NCBI GenBank assembly: GCA_003244105.1
Contig: QHBK01000009.1
Location: 1 to 45,213, forward strand
Direction of reading: 5' to 3'
Source of the DNA: Candidatus Eremiobacter antarcticus
GTDB taxonomy: Bacteria; Vulcanimicrobiota; Vulcanimicrobiia; Eremiobacterales; Eremiobacteraceae
DNA: 45,213 nucleotides
The notes beneath the pieces are model-generated. The model searched no databases. It worked only from the letters and a program-made list of their open reading frames with translations, and was not told where the DNA came from. The translations under genes and the position numbers were made by a program. Of the stretch, positions 7,472-15,700 are shown piece after piece; position 1 is the stretch's first letter; each line of letters opens with the position of its first letter.

Positions 7472-8090
7472 GCCCGACCATTCCTCACCGGCGCCTCCCT
7501 TGACTCCCGACCAGCGGCGCCGGCTGTTGGCAATGCGGAAGTGGCGTCCGGACGAACGGCGCATCGTGGTGCGTGGCCTTTTCGGCAGAATGGCAATCGC
7601 GGTCGAACCTGCCTTGCTCGCCGCGCTCTTCGCCTTCTTCACCGTGGCCCTGCTGCGCCTCGCCTACGACGGCGATGAGAATCACGCGGGCTTGCAGCTG
7701 TTGGCTCCGATCTTCGGTGTAGGCGCGGTAGCCTTTGCCATATACGCGCTTTGGCTGTTGAAACAACCCCTGCGCGCGTTGCGCGAGACTCGCGAGCCCA
7801 TCTTCATCGTCGACGGCTACGTGAGGACGCGCGGGCGCGATGATTTTTCGGAGCGCGGGTTCAATGGCTACGTCGCCGTTTTGCTCGACGATCGCCGGGT
7901 CGCCTGCGAGTGGCCGACCGTCGGCAGCGGAGAGCTTGCTCTGTCAGAGACTGCCGCTCTGCTCGAGTTCAGCGAGTACGGCGGCATCCACGCGATCGAC
8001 GGTCAGAAGACCGGAGTGCTGCCCGAGGACTTCCCCAACATCGGCATCGGCGGGAACAAGCCGCCACGCCGCAGCCCAGCGAACAGATAA
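7470..8090 (+). CDS. unknown membrane protein with two transmembrane segments
   Basis: Not recognised. The predicted 206-residue protein has a basic N-terminus (RKWRPDERR), two hydrophobic segments around residues 45-63 and 74-92, and a soluble C-terminal half with a possible small beta domain (EPIFIVDGYVRTRGRDDF, later GYVAVLLDDRRVACEW). The ATG at 7470 shares the palindrome CATG with the start of the divergent SCO gene; a weak AAGAG lies upstream. A later ATG at about 7533 is an alternative. It sits inside the oxidase region and converges on the small oxidase-linked genes, so a respiratory role is conceivable but unproved. Confidence 0.65.
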   Translation: MPDHSSPAPPLTPDQRRRLLAMRKWRPDERRIVVRGLFGRMAIAVEPALLAALFAFFTVALLRLAYDGDENHAGLQLLAPIFGVGAVAFAIYALWLLKQPLRALRETREPIFIVDGYVRTRGRDDFSERGFNGYVAVLLDDRRVACEWPTVGSGELALSETAALLEFSEYGGIHAIDGQKTGVLPEDFPNIGIGGNKPPRRSPANR

Positions 8091-8136
8091 ACGGGGCGCT
8101 GGCCGGCTGCGTCGAGCGGTCTACCGTGCGGCGTCT

Positions 8137-8337
8137 CTAGCGGAAGGAGCCGTACACCGGCGTCTTGTCGGTCGTGGCGGCCGGCCAGCGATGGAACTCG
8201 TGAGCATAGATGATCGAGATGGCGCTCATGATGAAGATCGTGAGGAGGCCCAACCCGAACAGCAGGCGGACGACCGGCGGGATGCCCCGGCTGCGCGGAA
8301 TCTCATACTGCGATTGCTCGGGTCCGATAGCCATCAA
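8137..8337 (-). CDS. small single-span membrane protein, last gene of oxidase operon
   Basis: 66 residues with one hydrophobic helix (VVRLLFGLGLLTIFIMSAISI), a Gln/Tyr/Pro-rich N-terminus and a short tail ending in TPVYGSFR. No family was recognised. It starts six bases after the stop of the next small gene and follows oxidase subunits II, I and III in the same direction, so it is probably translated with them. By position it may be an accessory subunit or assembly protein of the caa3 oxidase. Confidence 0.65.
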   Translation of the reverse strand: MMAIGPEQSQYEIPRSRGIPPVVRLLFGLGLLTIFIMSAISIIYAHEFHRWPAATTDKTPVYGSFR

Positions 8338-8343
8338 AAGCTC

Positions 8344-8541
8344 CTACGTGCGGCCGGCCACGCCGACCGCCACCAGCACGACGATGATGCATCCCACGGT
8401 CAAAAGAGCGAGCATGATCTTGGTGACGTGGTCGTCCAGACCCGTCTTCTTCCATTCCGCGCGCAACGATGTCAACGCGCAGCCCGCGACGACGAAGGCT
8501 CCGAGCAAGGCGATGATCCGTTCGATGGCGGTTGCGTTCAT
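8344..8541 (-). CDS. small two-span membrane protein of oxidase operon
   Basis: 65 residues with two hydrophobic helices (about 9-24 and 42-62) joined by a charged loop (LRAEWKKTGLDDHVTK). No family was recognised; the layout is reminiscent of small oxidase subunit IV-like proteins but without a recognisable motif. It follows ctaE after 22 bp in the same direction. Role as an oxidase accessory protein is inferred from context. Confidence 0.65.
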   Translation of the reverse strand: MNATAIERIIALLGAFVVAGCALTSLRAEWKKTGLDDHVTKIMLALLTVGCIIVVLVAVGVAGRT

Positions 8542-8563
8542 ATGCGCATCCTAAAGCCTCGTC

Positions 8564-9148
8564 CTAGTACACATAGAACAGGAAGAACAACGCCACCCAG
8601 ATGACGTCGACGAAGTGCCAGTACAGCGTCGCCGCCGTCAGCCCGAAGTGGCGCATGGGCGTATAGGTCCCGCGCAGCGTCTGCACGAGCACGGTGATGA
8701 GGAAGATGACGCCGATGAAGACGTGGAAACCGTGCATGCCGGTCAGCGTGAAGAACGAGGCTCCGAACGTGCTGCCCGCCCAAGTGTCGTGCAGGTGGGT
8801 GTACTCGTACGCCTGACCCGACAAGAACATGCAGCCGAGGATGATCGTCGCCACGGTGAACGCGGTGAAGCGCCTGACGTTGGCGCGGCGGATCGCCTCC
8901 ATGGCATAATGCATGGTGGCGCCGCTGCCGAACAGGACGATCGAGTTGACGGCCGCCAGGTACAGGCCGGGTCGTTCGACGCCCGCCGGGGGCCACACGG
9001 GCGATGCGTTGCGTATGTAGAGATACACGAAGATGAACGAGCCGAAGATGACGCAGTCGCTGATCAGGAAGAACAAGAATCCGAGCAGCCGCTGGCCGGC
9101 TACCTCAGTGTAGAGCGCGTCGTCTGCGGTGGCGGCGTGTGAGGCCAT
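8564..9148 (-). CDS. ctaE: cytochrome c oxidase subunit III
   Basis: Integral membrane subunit of the heme-copper oxidase, 194 residues with five predicted helices, the short bacterial form. Family landmarks are GFLFFLISDCVIFGSFIF at the first helix, the SGQAYEYTHL segment, TGMHGFHVFIGVIFL and the C-terminal LYWHFVDVIWVALFFLFYVY. The conserved Glu in QAYEY is present. It lies 19 bp after ctaD and is cotranscribed with the other subunits. Confidence 0.95.
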   Translation of the reverse strand: MASHAATADDALYTEVAGQRLLGFLFFLISDCVIFGSFIFVYLYIRNASPVWPPAGVERPGLYLAAVNSIVLFGSGATMHYAMEAIRRANVRRFTAFTVATIILGCMFLSGQAYEYTHLHDTWAGSTFGASFFTLTGMHGFHVFIGVIFLITVLVQTLRGTYTPMRHFGLTAATLYWHFVDVIWVALFFLFYVY

Positions 9149-9167
9149 CTAGGACCGTCTCTCTTCT

Positions 9168-10823
9168 TTAATGGGTCGGCACCGTCGCGAGCTCCGGTTT
9201 GATGTTCGCGTATGGCAGCGGCTTGCCATAATCGTAAGGGCCCGACAACACGATCGGGATCTCGTCGAAGTTGTAGTAAGGCGCGGGCGACGAGATCATC
9301 CACTCAAGCGTGCGTCCGCCCCACGGATTCGGTCCTGCGACCTCGCCCTGCTTCGCGCTGCGCAGCGCGTTGTAGGCGAAGATCAAGAACGACAAGCCGA
9401 GCACAAAGGCCGATATCGACACGAAGAGGTTGGTGCTCGCATAGATCGGATCGTAGGTTGCGACGCGGCGCGGCATGCCGTGCAGACCGATCCAGTGCAT
9501 CGGCAAGAACGTGGCGTTGAAGCTGATGAACATCAGCCAGAAATGCAGCTTGGCGAGGCGTTCGTCGAGCAGCCGTCCGGTCATCTTCGGCCACCAGTAA
9601 TATAAGCCGGCGAAGATGCCGAACATGCTGCCGCCGAACAGCACGTAATGCAGGTGCGCCACCACGAAATAGGTCGCGTGTTCGTGGATGTCCACGGGCA
9701 CCGACGCCAGCAATACGCCTGTGATGCCGCCGAAGGTGAACGTCGAGAGGAAGCCCAGCACGAAGAGCAGCGGCGAGCACAGATGGATCTTGGCGCCCCA
9801 CATGGTGGCAAGCCAACTGAAGATCTTGATGCCGGTCGGTATGGCGATGAGCATGGTGAGCGCCATGAAGGCGAACTGTTCCCAGTGTTGCAGGCCGCTC
9901 GTGAACATGTGGTGCGCCCACACCATGAACGACAGCAGCCCGATGCTCACCGACGAATACGCGATGGCTTTGTATCCGAAGATCGGCCGCCGGCAAAACG
10001 TCGGCAGCACTTCGCTGACGATGCCGAATGCCGGCAAGATCATGATGTAGACGGCGGGATGGGAGTAGAACCAAAAGACGTGCTGCCACAAGACCGGGCT
10101 GCCGCCTTTGGCCGGATCGTAGAACGGCACGCCGAAGGTGCGCTCGATGAAAAGGCCCGCAAGGGCGGCCGAGAGGTTGGCAGTGGCGATGAAGGACAGA
10201 AACGCTGTCACGCCTGTGGCCCACACGAAGAGCGGCATGCGCGTCCAGGTCATGCCGGGCGCGCGCATCTTCACGATGGTGACCAAGAAGTTGATGCCGG
10301 TGATAGTGCTCGAGACGCCGATGAGGAAGATCGCCATGCACCACATGGACGTGCCGAACGGCATCTGCAAGCTGATCGGCGGATACTCGGTCCAGCCCGC
10401 TTGCGGCGCTCCGAACAAAAAGCTGCCGAACAGCAAGATGCCGGCCGGCGGGAACATCCAAAAGCTGACCATGTTCAGCCACGGAAAGGCGACGTCGCGG
10501 GCGCCGATCTGCAATGGCATGATCAAGTTGCCGAAGGCGCCGGTCAGCACGGGGATGGTCACGAGCCACACCATGGCCGAGCCGTGCACGCTGAAAGCTT
10601 CATTATACGTGGCCACGCTGAGCACGTGGTTGTTGGGACCGGTGAGCTGCGCTCGCATGAGTTCCGCAAGCAGGCCGGCGAGGACGAAGAACAGGCCGCT
10701 CGTGATGAAATACTGCACGCCGATGACCTTGTGGTCCAGGCTGAAGACGTATTTCTTGACGAACGTGTCCGGCGGCGGGTGGATGTGGCCCGTCCTCACG
10801 TGTCCGAGATCAGCAACCGACAT
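9168..10823 (-). CDS. ctaD: cytochrome c oxidase subunit I, A2-type
   Basis: Catalytic heme-copper subunit of 551 residues with about twelve helices. Heme a and a3 and CuB ligands are present: His80 (FSVHGSAMVW), His255 with the cross-linked Tyr259, the pair His304/His305 (VWAHHMF), and His390/His392 (AHLHYVLFGG). Helix VI reads YSHPAVY (residues 253-259) instead of GHPEVY: the D-channel Glu of A1-type oxidases is replaced by the Tyr-Ser pair that defines A2-type enzymes. Together with the cytochrome c domain on subunit II this is a caa3-type oxidase. It sits 24 bp after ctaC. Confidence 0.96.
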   Translation of the reverse strand: MSVADLGHVRTGHIHPPPDTFVKKYVFSLDHKVIGVQYFITSGLFFVLAGLLAELMRAQLTGPNNHVLSVATYNEAFSVHGSAMVWLVTIPVLTGAFGNLIMPLQIGARDVAFPWLNMVSFWMFPPAGILLFGSFLFGAPQAGWTEYPPISLQMPFGTSMWCMAIFLIGVSSTITGINFLVTIVKMRAPGMTWTRMPLFVWATGVTAFLSFIATANLSAALAGLFIERTFGVPFYDPAKGGSPVLWQHVFWFYSHPAVYIMILPAFGIVSEVLPTFCRRPIFGYKAIAYSSVSIGLLSFMVWAHHMFTSGLQHWEQFAFMALTMLIAIPTGIKIFSWLATMWGAKIHLCSPLLFVLGFLSTFTFGGITGVLLASVPVDIHEHATYFVVAHLHYVLFGGSMFGIFAGLYYWWPKMTGRLLDERLAKLHFWLMFISFNATFLPMHWIGLHGMPRRVATYDPIYASTNLFVSISAFVLGLSFLIFAYNALRSAKQGEVAGPNPWGGRTLEWMISSPAPYYNFDEIPIVLSGPYDYGKPLPYANIKPELATVPTH

Positions 10824-10847
10824 GTGTCTTCCTCCGCTCCTGGCCGC

Positions 10848-11987
10848 TCATTTGTGCAACGTCTGCAAGTAAGCGACGAGATTCGCCACGTCTTTCTGGC
10901 TCAGCCCATTGACCTGCATGGGCGGCATCGTTCCCATGTCCCCGTGGGCGCCGTGTTCGATGATGTCGGCCACGTTGGCGGGAGTGGCGGGCTTGCCAGT
11001 GACCAGATTGGGATGCGACGGGTCGTGGAAAAGGTTGCCCAAGCCGGGCCCAACCAGCTTTTGTTCAAACGGCGCCGCCTTGTGACAGGCAACGCACTTC
11101 GCGTTGAACGTCGTCTGACCGGCGCCGGCATCGCCGGGGGCCAGGCTGATGGGCTGCACCCCTTTGGCCTCCGCCTGCTCCGAACGCTTTTGGTCGGCAT
11201 ACCACTTGTCGAAATCCGAACGCGAGTCCACGATGACCTTGCCCCACATATGGGAGTGGCCAAGACCGCAGAACTCGGTGCATACGATGCGAAACGTCCC
11301 GGTCTCACGCGGCGTGAAGTGCAAAGGCACCACCATGCCCGGGACCATGTCTTGCTTGATGCGGAACTCCGGCACCCAAAACGAATGGATCACCGCTTCG
11401 TTGTTCACGTCTTGGCTCGACTCCAATGACGTGATATCCATCGTGACGGGAACCCCGATGGGCAGGTGCGCATCGTTCATGACGGAGTTGCGCAGGCCCG
11501 GGTAGCGGAACTCGTAGTAGAACTTGTGGCCGATCGCTTCCATGGTCACGGCGCTCGCTGCGGCTTGGCCCGTCGGGTAGTATTCGGGGATGACGAAGTA
11601 GCTCAGCACCGCGAGCGTCACCATAAGCACCGCCGGCACGACAGTCCACCACGTCTCAAGAGCGCGGTGATCGTGGATCTGTGAGCCGATGGCGCTATCG
11701 GGATCTTCCGGCCGGCGCCGGTACCTGATGGCGAAATAGATCAGAAAGCCGTTGACGAAGACGAGGATGGGAACGCTGAAGAACATGCTGAACTTGAAGA
11801 GCTTGTCGATATCGACGCTCGTGGTGGAAGCCTCAGGAAGGAACCACGGGTCGATAGGATAGGCGACGACCACGGCCATCAGCACGACGCTGATGACGGC
11901 CATCACCCAGACGGCGCGCCAGAATCCCGCGTCTAAGTAGTGCCCCTGATCGTCCTTCAACCGCTTGCTTTCTCCATCGCTGGCCAC
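10848..11987 (-). CDS. ctaC: cytochrome c oxidase subunit II with fused cytochrome c domain
   Basis: 379 residues. An N-terminal membrane region has three hydrophobic segments (about 23-43, 70-88, 114-134). The cupredoxin domain holds the CuA ligands His201, Cys236, Glu238, Cys240, His244 and Met247 (CTEFCGLGHSHM). A C-terminal c-type cytochrome follows with heme motif CVACH (298-302) and a distal Met in the GTMPPMQVNG region. This fusion marks caa3-type oxidases. The start is GTG at 11987 without a ribosome binding site; a TATAAC box ends six bases upstream, so translation may be leaderless. First gene of the oxidase operon. Confidence 0.95.
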   Translation of the reverse strand: MASDGESKRLKDDQGHYLDAGFWRAVWVMAVISVVLMAVVVAYPIDPWFLPEASTTSVDIDKLFKFSMFFSVPILVFVNGFLIYFAIRYRRRPEDPDSAIGSQIHDHRALETWWTVVPAVLMVTLAVLSYFVIPEYYPTGQAAASAVTMEAIGHKFYYEFRYPGLRNSVMNDAHLPIGVPVTMDITSLESSQDVNNEAVIHSFWVPEFRIKQDMVPGMVVPLHFTPRETGTFRIVCTEFCGLGHSHMWGKVIVDSRSDFDKWYADQKRSEQAEAKGVQPISLAPGDAGAGQTTFNAKCVACHKAAPFEQKLVGPGLGNLFHDPSHPNLVTGKPATPANVADIIEHGAHGDMGTMPPMQVNGLSQKDVANLVAYLQTLHK

Positions 11988-11993
11988 GCACGA

Positions 11994-11999
11994 GTTATA
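11994..11999 (-). promoter_or_regulatory. probable -10 box of the oxidase operon (leaderless)
   Basis: TATAAC on the reverse strand matches the -10 consensus at five of six positions and ends six bases before the ctaC GTG, the distance at which transcription would begin at the start codon itself. A TTGCGA 19 bases further upstream could be a weak -35 box. No Shine-Dalgarno sequence is present. Confidence 0.4.
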
Positions 12000-12083
12000 C
12001 GCGTCAAATCCGGCATCCTCGCAAGCGTTTCGCCATCATGGAGTTTGGTCGCACGTCGTCGTTCGTAACTGACGGTGTCCTCG

Positions 12084-12168
12084 TGCCGAAGGTGGGAATC
12101 GAACCCACATGAGGGGTGACCTCGCGCGATTTTGAGTCGCGTGCGTCTGCCAGTTCCGCCACTTCGGC
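12084..12168 (-). tRNA. tRNA-Leu (anticodon CAA)
   Basis: An 85-base class II tRNA. The acceptor stem pairs GCCGAAG with CTTCGGC, followed by discriminator A; CCA is not encoded. The D arm contains GGCGGAACTGGCAGACGC, the anticodon stem CGCGA/TCGCG encloses the loop CTCAAAA with CAA in the centre, a long variable arm (GAGG/CCTC stem) is present, and the T arm contains GTGGGTTCGATTCCCAC. It decodes UUG leucine codons. It lies 15 bp after the MFS transporter gene and upstream of ctaC, all on the same strand. Confidence 0.95.
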
Positions 12169-12183
12169 TTGCGCTTGCCCTTC

Positions 12184-13641
12184 TCAGCGCGCAGAAATGC
12201 GACCTCCGGCCTCCGGTGCCAGCGGCGCGGGCAGCCGCGCGTTCTCGTCGGACGGTTGGGGAAGCAAACCGGCCAGCGGCACGCACGCCGTGCACACGAT
12301 AAACGATGCGAAATACTCGAGCCGGAAGCTTTGCGGAATCGTCAGCCCGCTGTAGTGGAGGAAGGCCGTCACGAGCGCGGGCGCGGTGATGGCGCCAGTG
12401 CTTCCCATCATCGTCAGGAACCCTGTCGCGGCACCGCTGCGCTCGGCCGCCACATAGCGCAAAACGAGCACATTCGGCGGCGCGCTGGCCAACCCCATCC
12501 CGAAGCCGGCCAATGCGAAGGCGAGCAGCACTCCCGCTCGCGACGGCACGAGCGCGAGCACGATCTCGCCTGCAGCAAGCGCGATCAATCCGGCGACGAG
12601 CAAGGCCTTCAATCCCAACCGCTTTGTCAGCCGCCCGCCGGCGCCCTGACCGGCGCCCAAAGGCAAAGCAAGGGCCAACAGCGCCAATCCGCTGTTTGCG
12701 GCGGTCGCCTGGAATTGAGCCATGTAATACGCGGCGGCGTACATCGTCACTGAGAAGATCGGGATGCCGCTCAAAAAGGCGATGACCGACACGAGCGACA
12801 GTCCTCGCTCTTTGAACAAGGCCGGATCGATGAGCGGGTGCGCGGCCTTGCGCTCGCACGCCGACAATGCGGCCAGGCAGAGCATCGCCAGCACGATCCA
12901 TGCAGCCGCGAAGCGCTGTGCCCCGCTTGCGGCCATCATCAGAGACAGAGCGACCGCGCAGATCAGCGCGATAGCGGCGGCGTCAACGCCGGCCTTCTTT
13001 CCGTTCGGCTGGTCGGCAGGAATGCGCAGCGCCAAGCATACGGTGATCAGCGCCAAAGGCAGGTTGATCCAAAAGATGAGGTGCCAAGGAAATGAGCCCA
13101 GCTCGTTGCGCAGCCCCGCTGACAAGTACGGTTGCGCGGCCAGAGCCTGTGCGCCGTCGATGAGCGCTCCTCCGAGCACGGCTCCGAGCGCTCCTGCGAG
13201 CGCGAACATCCCATAGGTTGCATACAGGGCGCCGCTTTGTCGTTCGGGTGGCACGCGCTGACCAATGAGGGCGATCGCCGCCGGCTGCACGCCGCCTGCA
13301 CCGAGCGACTGCACGACGCGGCCCGCGATAAGCCAAGGCAGAGATGTCGAAAGCGCGCACACGAGCGACCCGAACGCGAAGACGGCAACCGAGGCGATGA
13401 AGAGCAAGCGGCGGCCGCGAGCATCGGACAGGCGGCCTGCGATCGGCTGCGCGATGAGGGAGCCGGTCGCGTACACCGCCATCACCCAGCCGACGTCGGC
13501 CAACGTGGCACCGAGCGAGTGGGCGATATTGAGCAGCGACGGCGCGATCACCGTCATCTGCAGAGCGCGCATGAAGATGCCGAGCAGAACCGGCGGGAGC
13601 AAAACCCTTGGGCTGTATCGCTCTCCGGCTTGGCCGCTCAC
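12184..13641 (-). CDS. MFS transporter, DHA2-like drug:proton antiporter type
   Basis: Major facilitator of 485 residues with about fourteen hydrophobic segments. The loop 2-3 motif A is present as AGRLSDARGRRLLF, and the motif C-like region reads YGMFALAGALGAVLGGALI. The overall pattern fits the DHA2 (14-helix) multidrug efflux group; substrate unknown. It starts at GTG 24 bp after the CtaA-CtaB fusion gene and may share its transcript. No ribosome binding site is evident. A role in heme synthesis is not suggested by sequence. Confidence 0.85.
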   Translation of the reverse strand: MSGQAGERYSPRVLLPPVLLGIFMRALQMTVIAPSLLNIAHSLGATLADVGWVMAVYATGSLIAQPIAGRLSDARGRRLLFIASVAVFAFGSLVCALSTSLPWLIAGRVVQSLGAGGVQPAAIALIGQRVPPERQSGALYATYGMFALAGALGAVLGGALIDGAQALAAQPYLSAGLRNELGSFPWHLIFWINLPLALITVCLALRIPADQPNGKKAGVDAAAIALICAVALSLMMAASGAQRFAAAWIVLAMLCLAALSACERKAAHPLIDPALFKERGLSLVSVIAFLSGIPIFSVTMYAAAYYMAQFQATAANSGLALLALALPLGAGQGAGGRLTKRLGLKALLVAGLIALAAGEIVLALVPSRAGVLLAFALAGFGMGLASAPPNVLVLRYVAAERSGAATGFLTMMGSTGAITAPALVTAFLHYSGLTIPQSFRLEYFASFIVCTACVPLAGLLPQPSDENARLPAPLAPEAGGRISAR

Positions 13642-13665
13642 CAGAGGAGAAGAATGGCGCGGACG

Positions 13666-15546
13666 CTACGCTCCGCCACGGCCGAACCGGTCGATCACCA
13701 TGGCCGTGAACAGCAACGCCAAATAGAGCATAGAGAAACGGTACATCAGCCCTTGGCTCTTCTTTGTGCTGACGGCGGCCACCCAAACTGCGCCGGCCAG
13801 GAATAGCGCATCCAGAACGAGCGCGCAGACGAGATACGTGACGCCCATGAGATGCAGAGGCACCATGACGACGGTCAGCGCGGTCAGGGCGATCGTGTAC
13901 CAGATGATGTGACGTTTTGTCACAGCCTCGCCCCTCACCGCCGGCAACATCGGAATGCCGACGCGGGCGTACTCTTCCTTCTTCATGAGCGCGAGGCACC
14001 AGAAATGCGGCGGCGTCCAGACGAACACGATGAAGAACAGCAACACGGCCGTGAGATCGAGCCGGTGCGTCACAGCGGCCCAGCCGACAAGCGGCGGAAT
14101 AGAACCGGCAGCGCCTCCGATGACGATGTTCTGCGGCGTCGTGCGCTTCAGCCACATGGTGTAGACCAAGACGTAATACAAGATGCCGGCGCTGGAAAGC
14201 AGCGCTGCCAGCCAATTCACCGAGAACCACAGCTCCACGAACGCGGCGATGCCGAGCACAACGCCAAAGCGCAGCGCGTCGACGGGCCGGACCCTGCCGC
14301 TGGGTATCGGCCGCAGCCGCGTGCGAGACATCTGCGCGTCGATGTCCGCATCCAGGTACATGTTGATGCTCCCCGATGAAGCGGACGCGAGCGCCCCGCC
14401 CAGCAGCGTCCAGAACACCAGCGCAGGCGACGGAAAGCCGCCCGCCGCGATCATCATCGCCGTCAGCGTCGTGAACAGCAGCAGTGACATGACGTTGGGT
14501 TTGGTCAGCGCGATATAATCGCGGATGCGAGCGCCTGGCTGTGCGCGAGCGCTCGCTTGTGGCTCCGGCCGTGATGCCCGAGAAGCCGCTGCGCCGGCTG
14601 GCGAAATTTCCAACGTCGCAGACCGCCGCGCATCAGAAGCGACGGCTCGCGACGCCAATGCGACGTAGCTCAGCAGCGCGAGCATGGCCGCGAGCAACAC
14701 GCCATTGGCCTGGTGCACGACGCGCAGCAGAGGCAGCAATCCGGACATCACGGTCAAGGCGCCCAGGCAGATCTGGACGACGGCCAGCGCAGCGATGATT
14801 CCGATGGTGGTGCGCAGCCGCTCGACGCCCACCGCCGCAAAAGCGCGCACCGCAAGCGTCAGCACGATCAGCAGCGTCGCGTACGCGGCGAAACGGTGGC
14901 CCATGTGGATCATTTGCGCAGCCGTGTGGCCGCCCGACCAGCCGTCGCACAGCGGGAAGCCGCGGCAGGCCAACCCGGCGTGAGACGCGCTCATGAAGCC
15001 GCCTGCGAAGATGGCCGCAAACGCGCTCAGCATTGCGAGCAACGCCAGGCGCCCCAGGCCCAGATAGGCGGGGTCGTCGACTGCCGGCCGCTGTCGACCG
15101 GCTGAGAAAACGCTGTAGGCGAGCAACGCCAGCACGGTAAAAGTGCTTGCACCGACCAGCAGATGCGACGCGACGCTCGGCGCGCTGTTCCCGAACCGTA
15201 TGGTCAGGCCGCCCAAGATGATCTGCACGACGATCAGCCCGATGGCTGCCCACGCGAACGGGAGCGCCTGCGGGATGACTCGGCGCGACCGGTAAGCCAA
15301 AAAGCACGTGACGACGATGAGCAGCGTCAAGATGGGCGCGCCCGCTCGGTGGGCGAACTCGTACACCACGGAACCGCTCAGATCGGGCAGCCAAACACCA
15401 CGGCAGCGAGGCCAATCAGGACAGGTCATCCCGGCGCCGTTGATGCGGACGACCGCTCCCCAGATGACGAGCGCATATGCGAACGCCGCAGCCAATAGGC
15501 TGGAGGTTTTCAGGGCGCGGAAAGGATGAGAGCGTGCGGTTTCCAT
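13666..15546 (-). CDS. fused heme A synthase - protoheme IX farnesyltransferase
   Basis: A 626-residue fusion of CtaA/COX15 and CtaB. CtaB farnesylates heme b to heme O, and CtaA oxidises heme O to heme A, the cofactor of the adjacent aa3 centre. Residues 1-305 are CtaA-like, with His66 (YEFAHR), His128 (VASHLL), His217 (MGHRF) and His278 (VVHQANG) as heme ligands and two Cys pairs (42/48, 194/200). A linker of about 35 Ala/Arg/Pro-rich residues follows. Residues 341-626 are CtaB, beginning IRDYIALTKPNVMSLLLFTT, with the prenyl-diphosphate motif NMYLDADID at 395-403. ATG at 15546 has GAGGG close upstream. The two domains catalyse consecutive steps. Confidence 0.93.
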   Translation of the reverse strand: METARSHPFRALKTSSLLAAAFAYALVIWGAVVRINGAGMTCPDWPRCRGVWLPDLSGSVVYEFAHRAGAPILTLLIVVTCFLAYRSRRVIPQALPFAWAAIGLIVVQIILGGLTIRFGNSAPSVASHLLVGASTFTVLALLAYSVFSAGRQRPAVDDPAYLGLGRLALLAMLSAFAAIFAGGFMSASHAGLACRGFPLCDGWSGGHTAAQMIHMGHRFAAYATLLIVLTLAVRAFAAVGVERLRTTIGIIAALAVVQICLGALTVMSGLLPLLRVVHQANGVLLAAMLALLSYVALASRAVASDARRSATLEISPAGAAASRASRPEPQASARAQPGARIRDYIALTKPNVMSLLLFTTLTAMMIAAGGFPSPALVFWTLLGGALASASSGSINMYLDADIDAQMSRTRLRPIPSGRVRPVDALRFGVVLGIAAFVELWFSVNWLAALLSSAGILYYVLVYTMWLKRTTPQNIVIGGAAGSIPPLVGWAAVTHRLDLTAVLLFFIVFVWTPPHFWCLALMKKEEYARVGIPMLPAVRGEAVTKRHIIWYTIALTALTVVMVPLHLMGVTYLVCALVLDALFLAGAVWVAAVSTKKSQGLMYRFSMLYLALLFTAMVIDRFGRGGA

Positions 15547-15603
15547 GGTCCCTCGTCACGCGCTTCAATGCTGAACGCGCAAATCTCCTGTGCTGCGCTG
15601 CTA

Positions 15604-15622
15604 CCAGCGGATCACCCGCTGG
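15604..15622. promoter_or_regulatory. perfect inverted repeat in divergent spacer
   Basis: CCAGCGG and CCGCTGG separated by five bases, in the 154-bp region between the divergent starts of the heme synthase fusion and aroA. It could be an operator or a hairpin in the leader of the heme gene (about 60 bases before its start). No known regulator site was recognised. Confidence 0.4.
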
Positions 15623-15689
15623 GGATGAGCTGGCAAACGAAACGCGCACGCGGCGCCGGCATGACCGTGTGTACGGTCCGATGCTAAGC

Positions 15690-15695
15690 CATAAC
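15690..15695 (+). promoter_or_regulatory. possible -10 element, leaderless aroA start
   Basis: CATAAC matches four of six -10 consensus bases and ends five bases before the aroA ATG. There is no ribosome binding site. The geometry resembles ctaC and rapZ. A recognisable -35 box is absent. Confidence 0.3.
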
Positions 15696-15700
15696 GTGCT

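Noticed and set aside
9648-11429. 593-residue open frame on the forward strand opposite the oxidase genes
   Set aside because: It lies wholly antisense to ctaD and ctaC, is rich in His, Arg and Glu as expected of a GC-rich shadow frame, and has no recognisable domain.
12983-14230. 415-residue reverse frame overlapping the MFS and heme synthase genes
   Set aside because: It is another frame on the same strand as two well-supported genes, with a His/Arg-rich shadow sequence.
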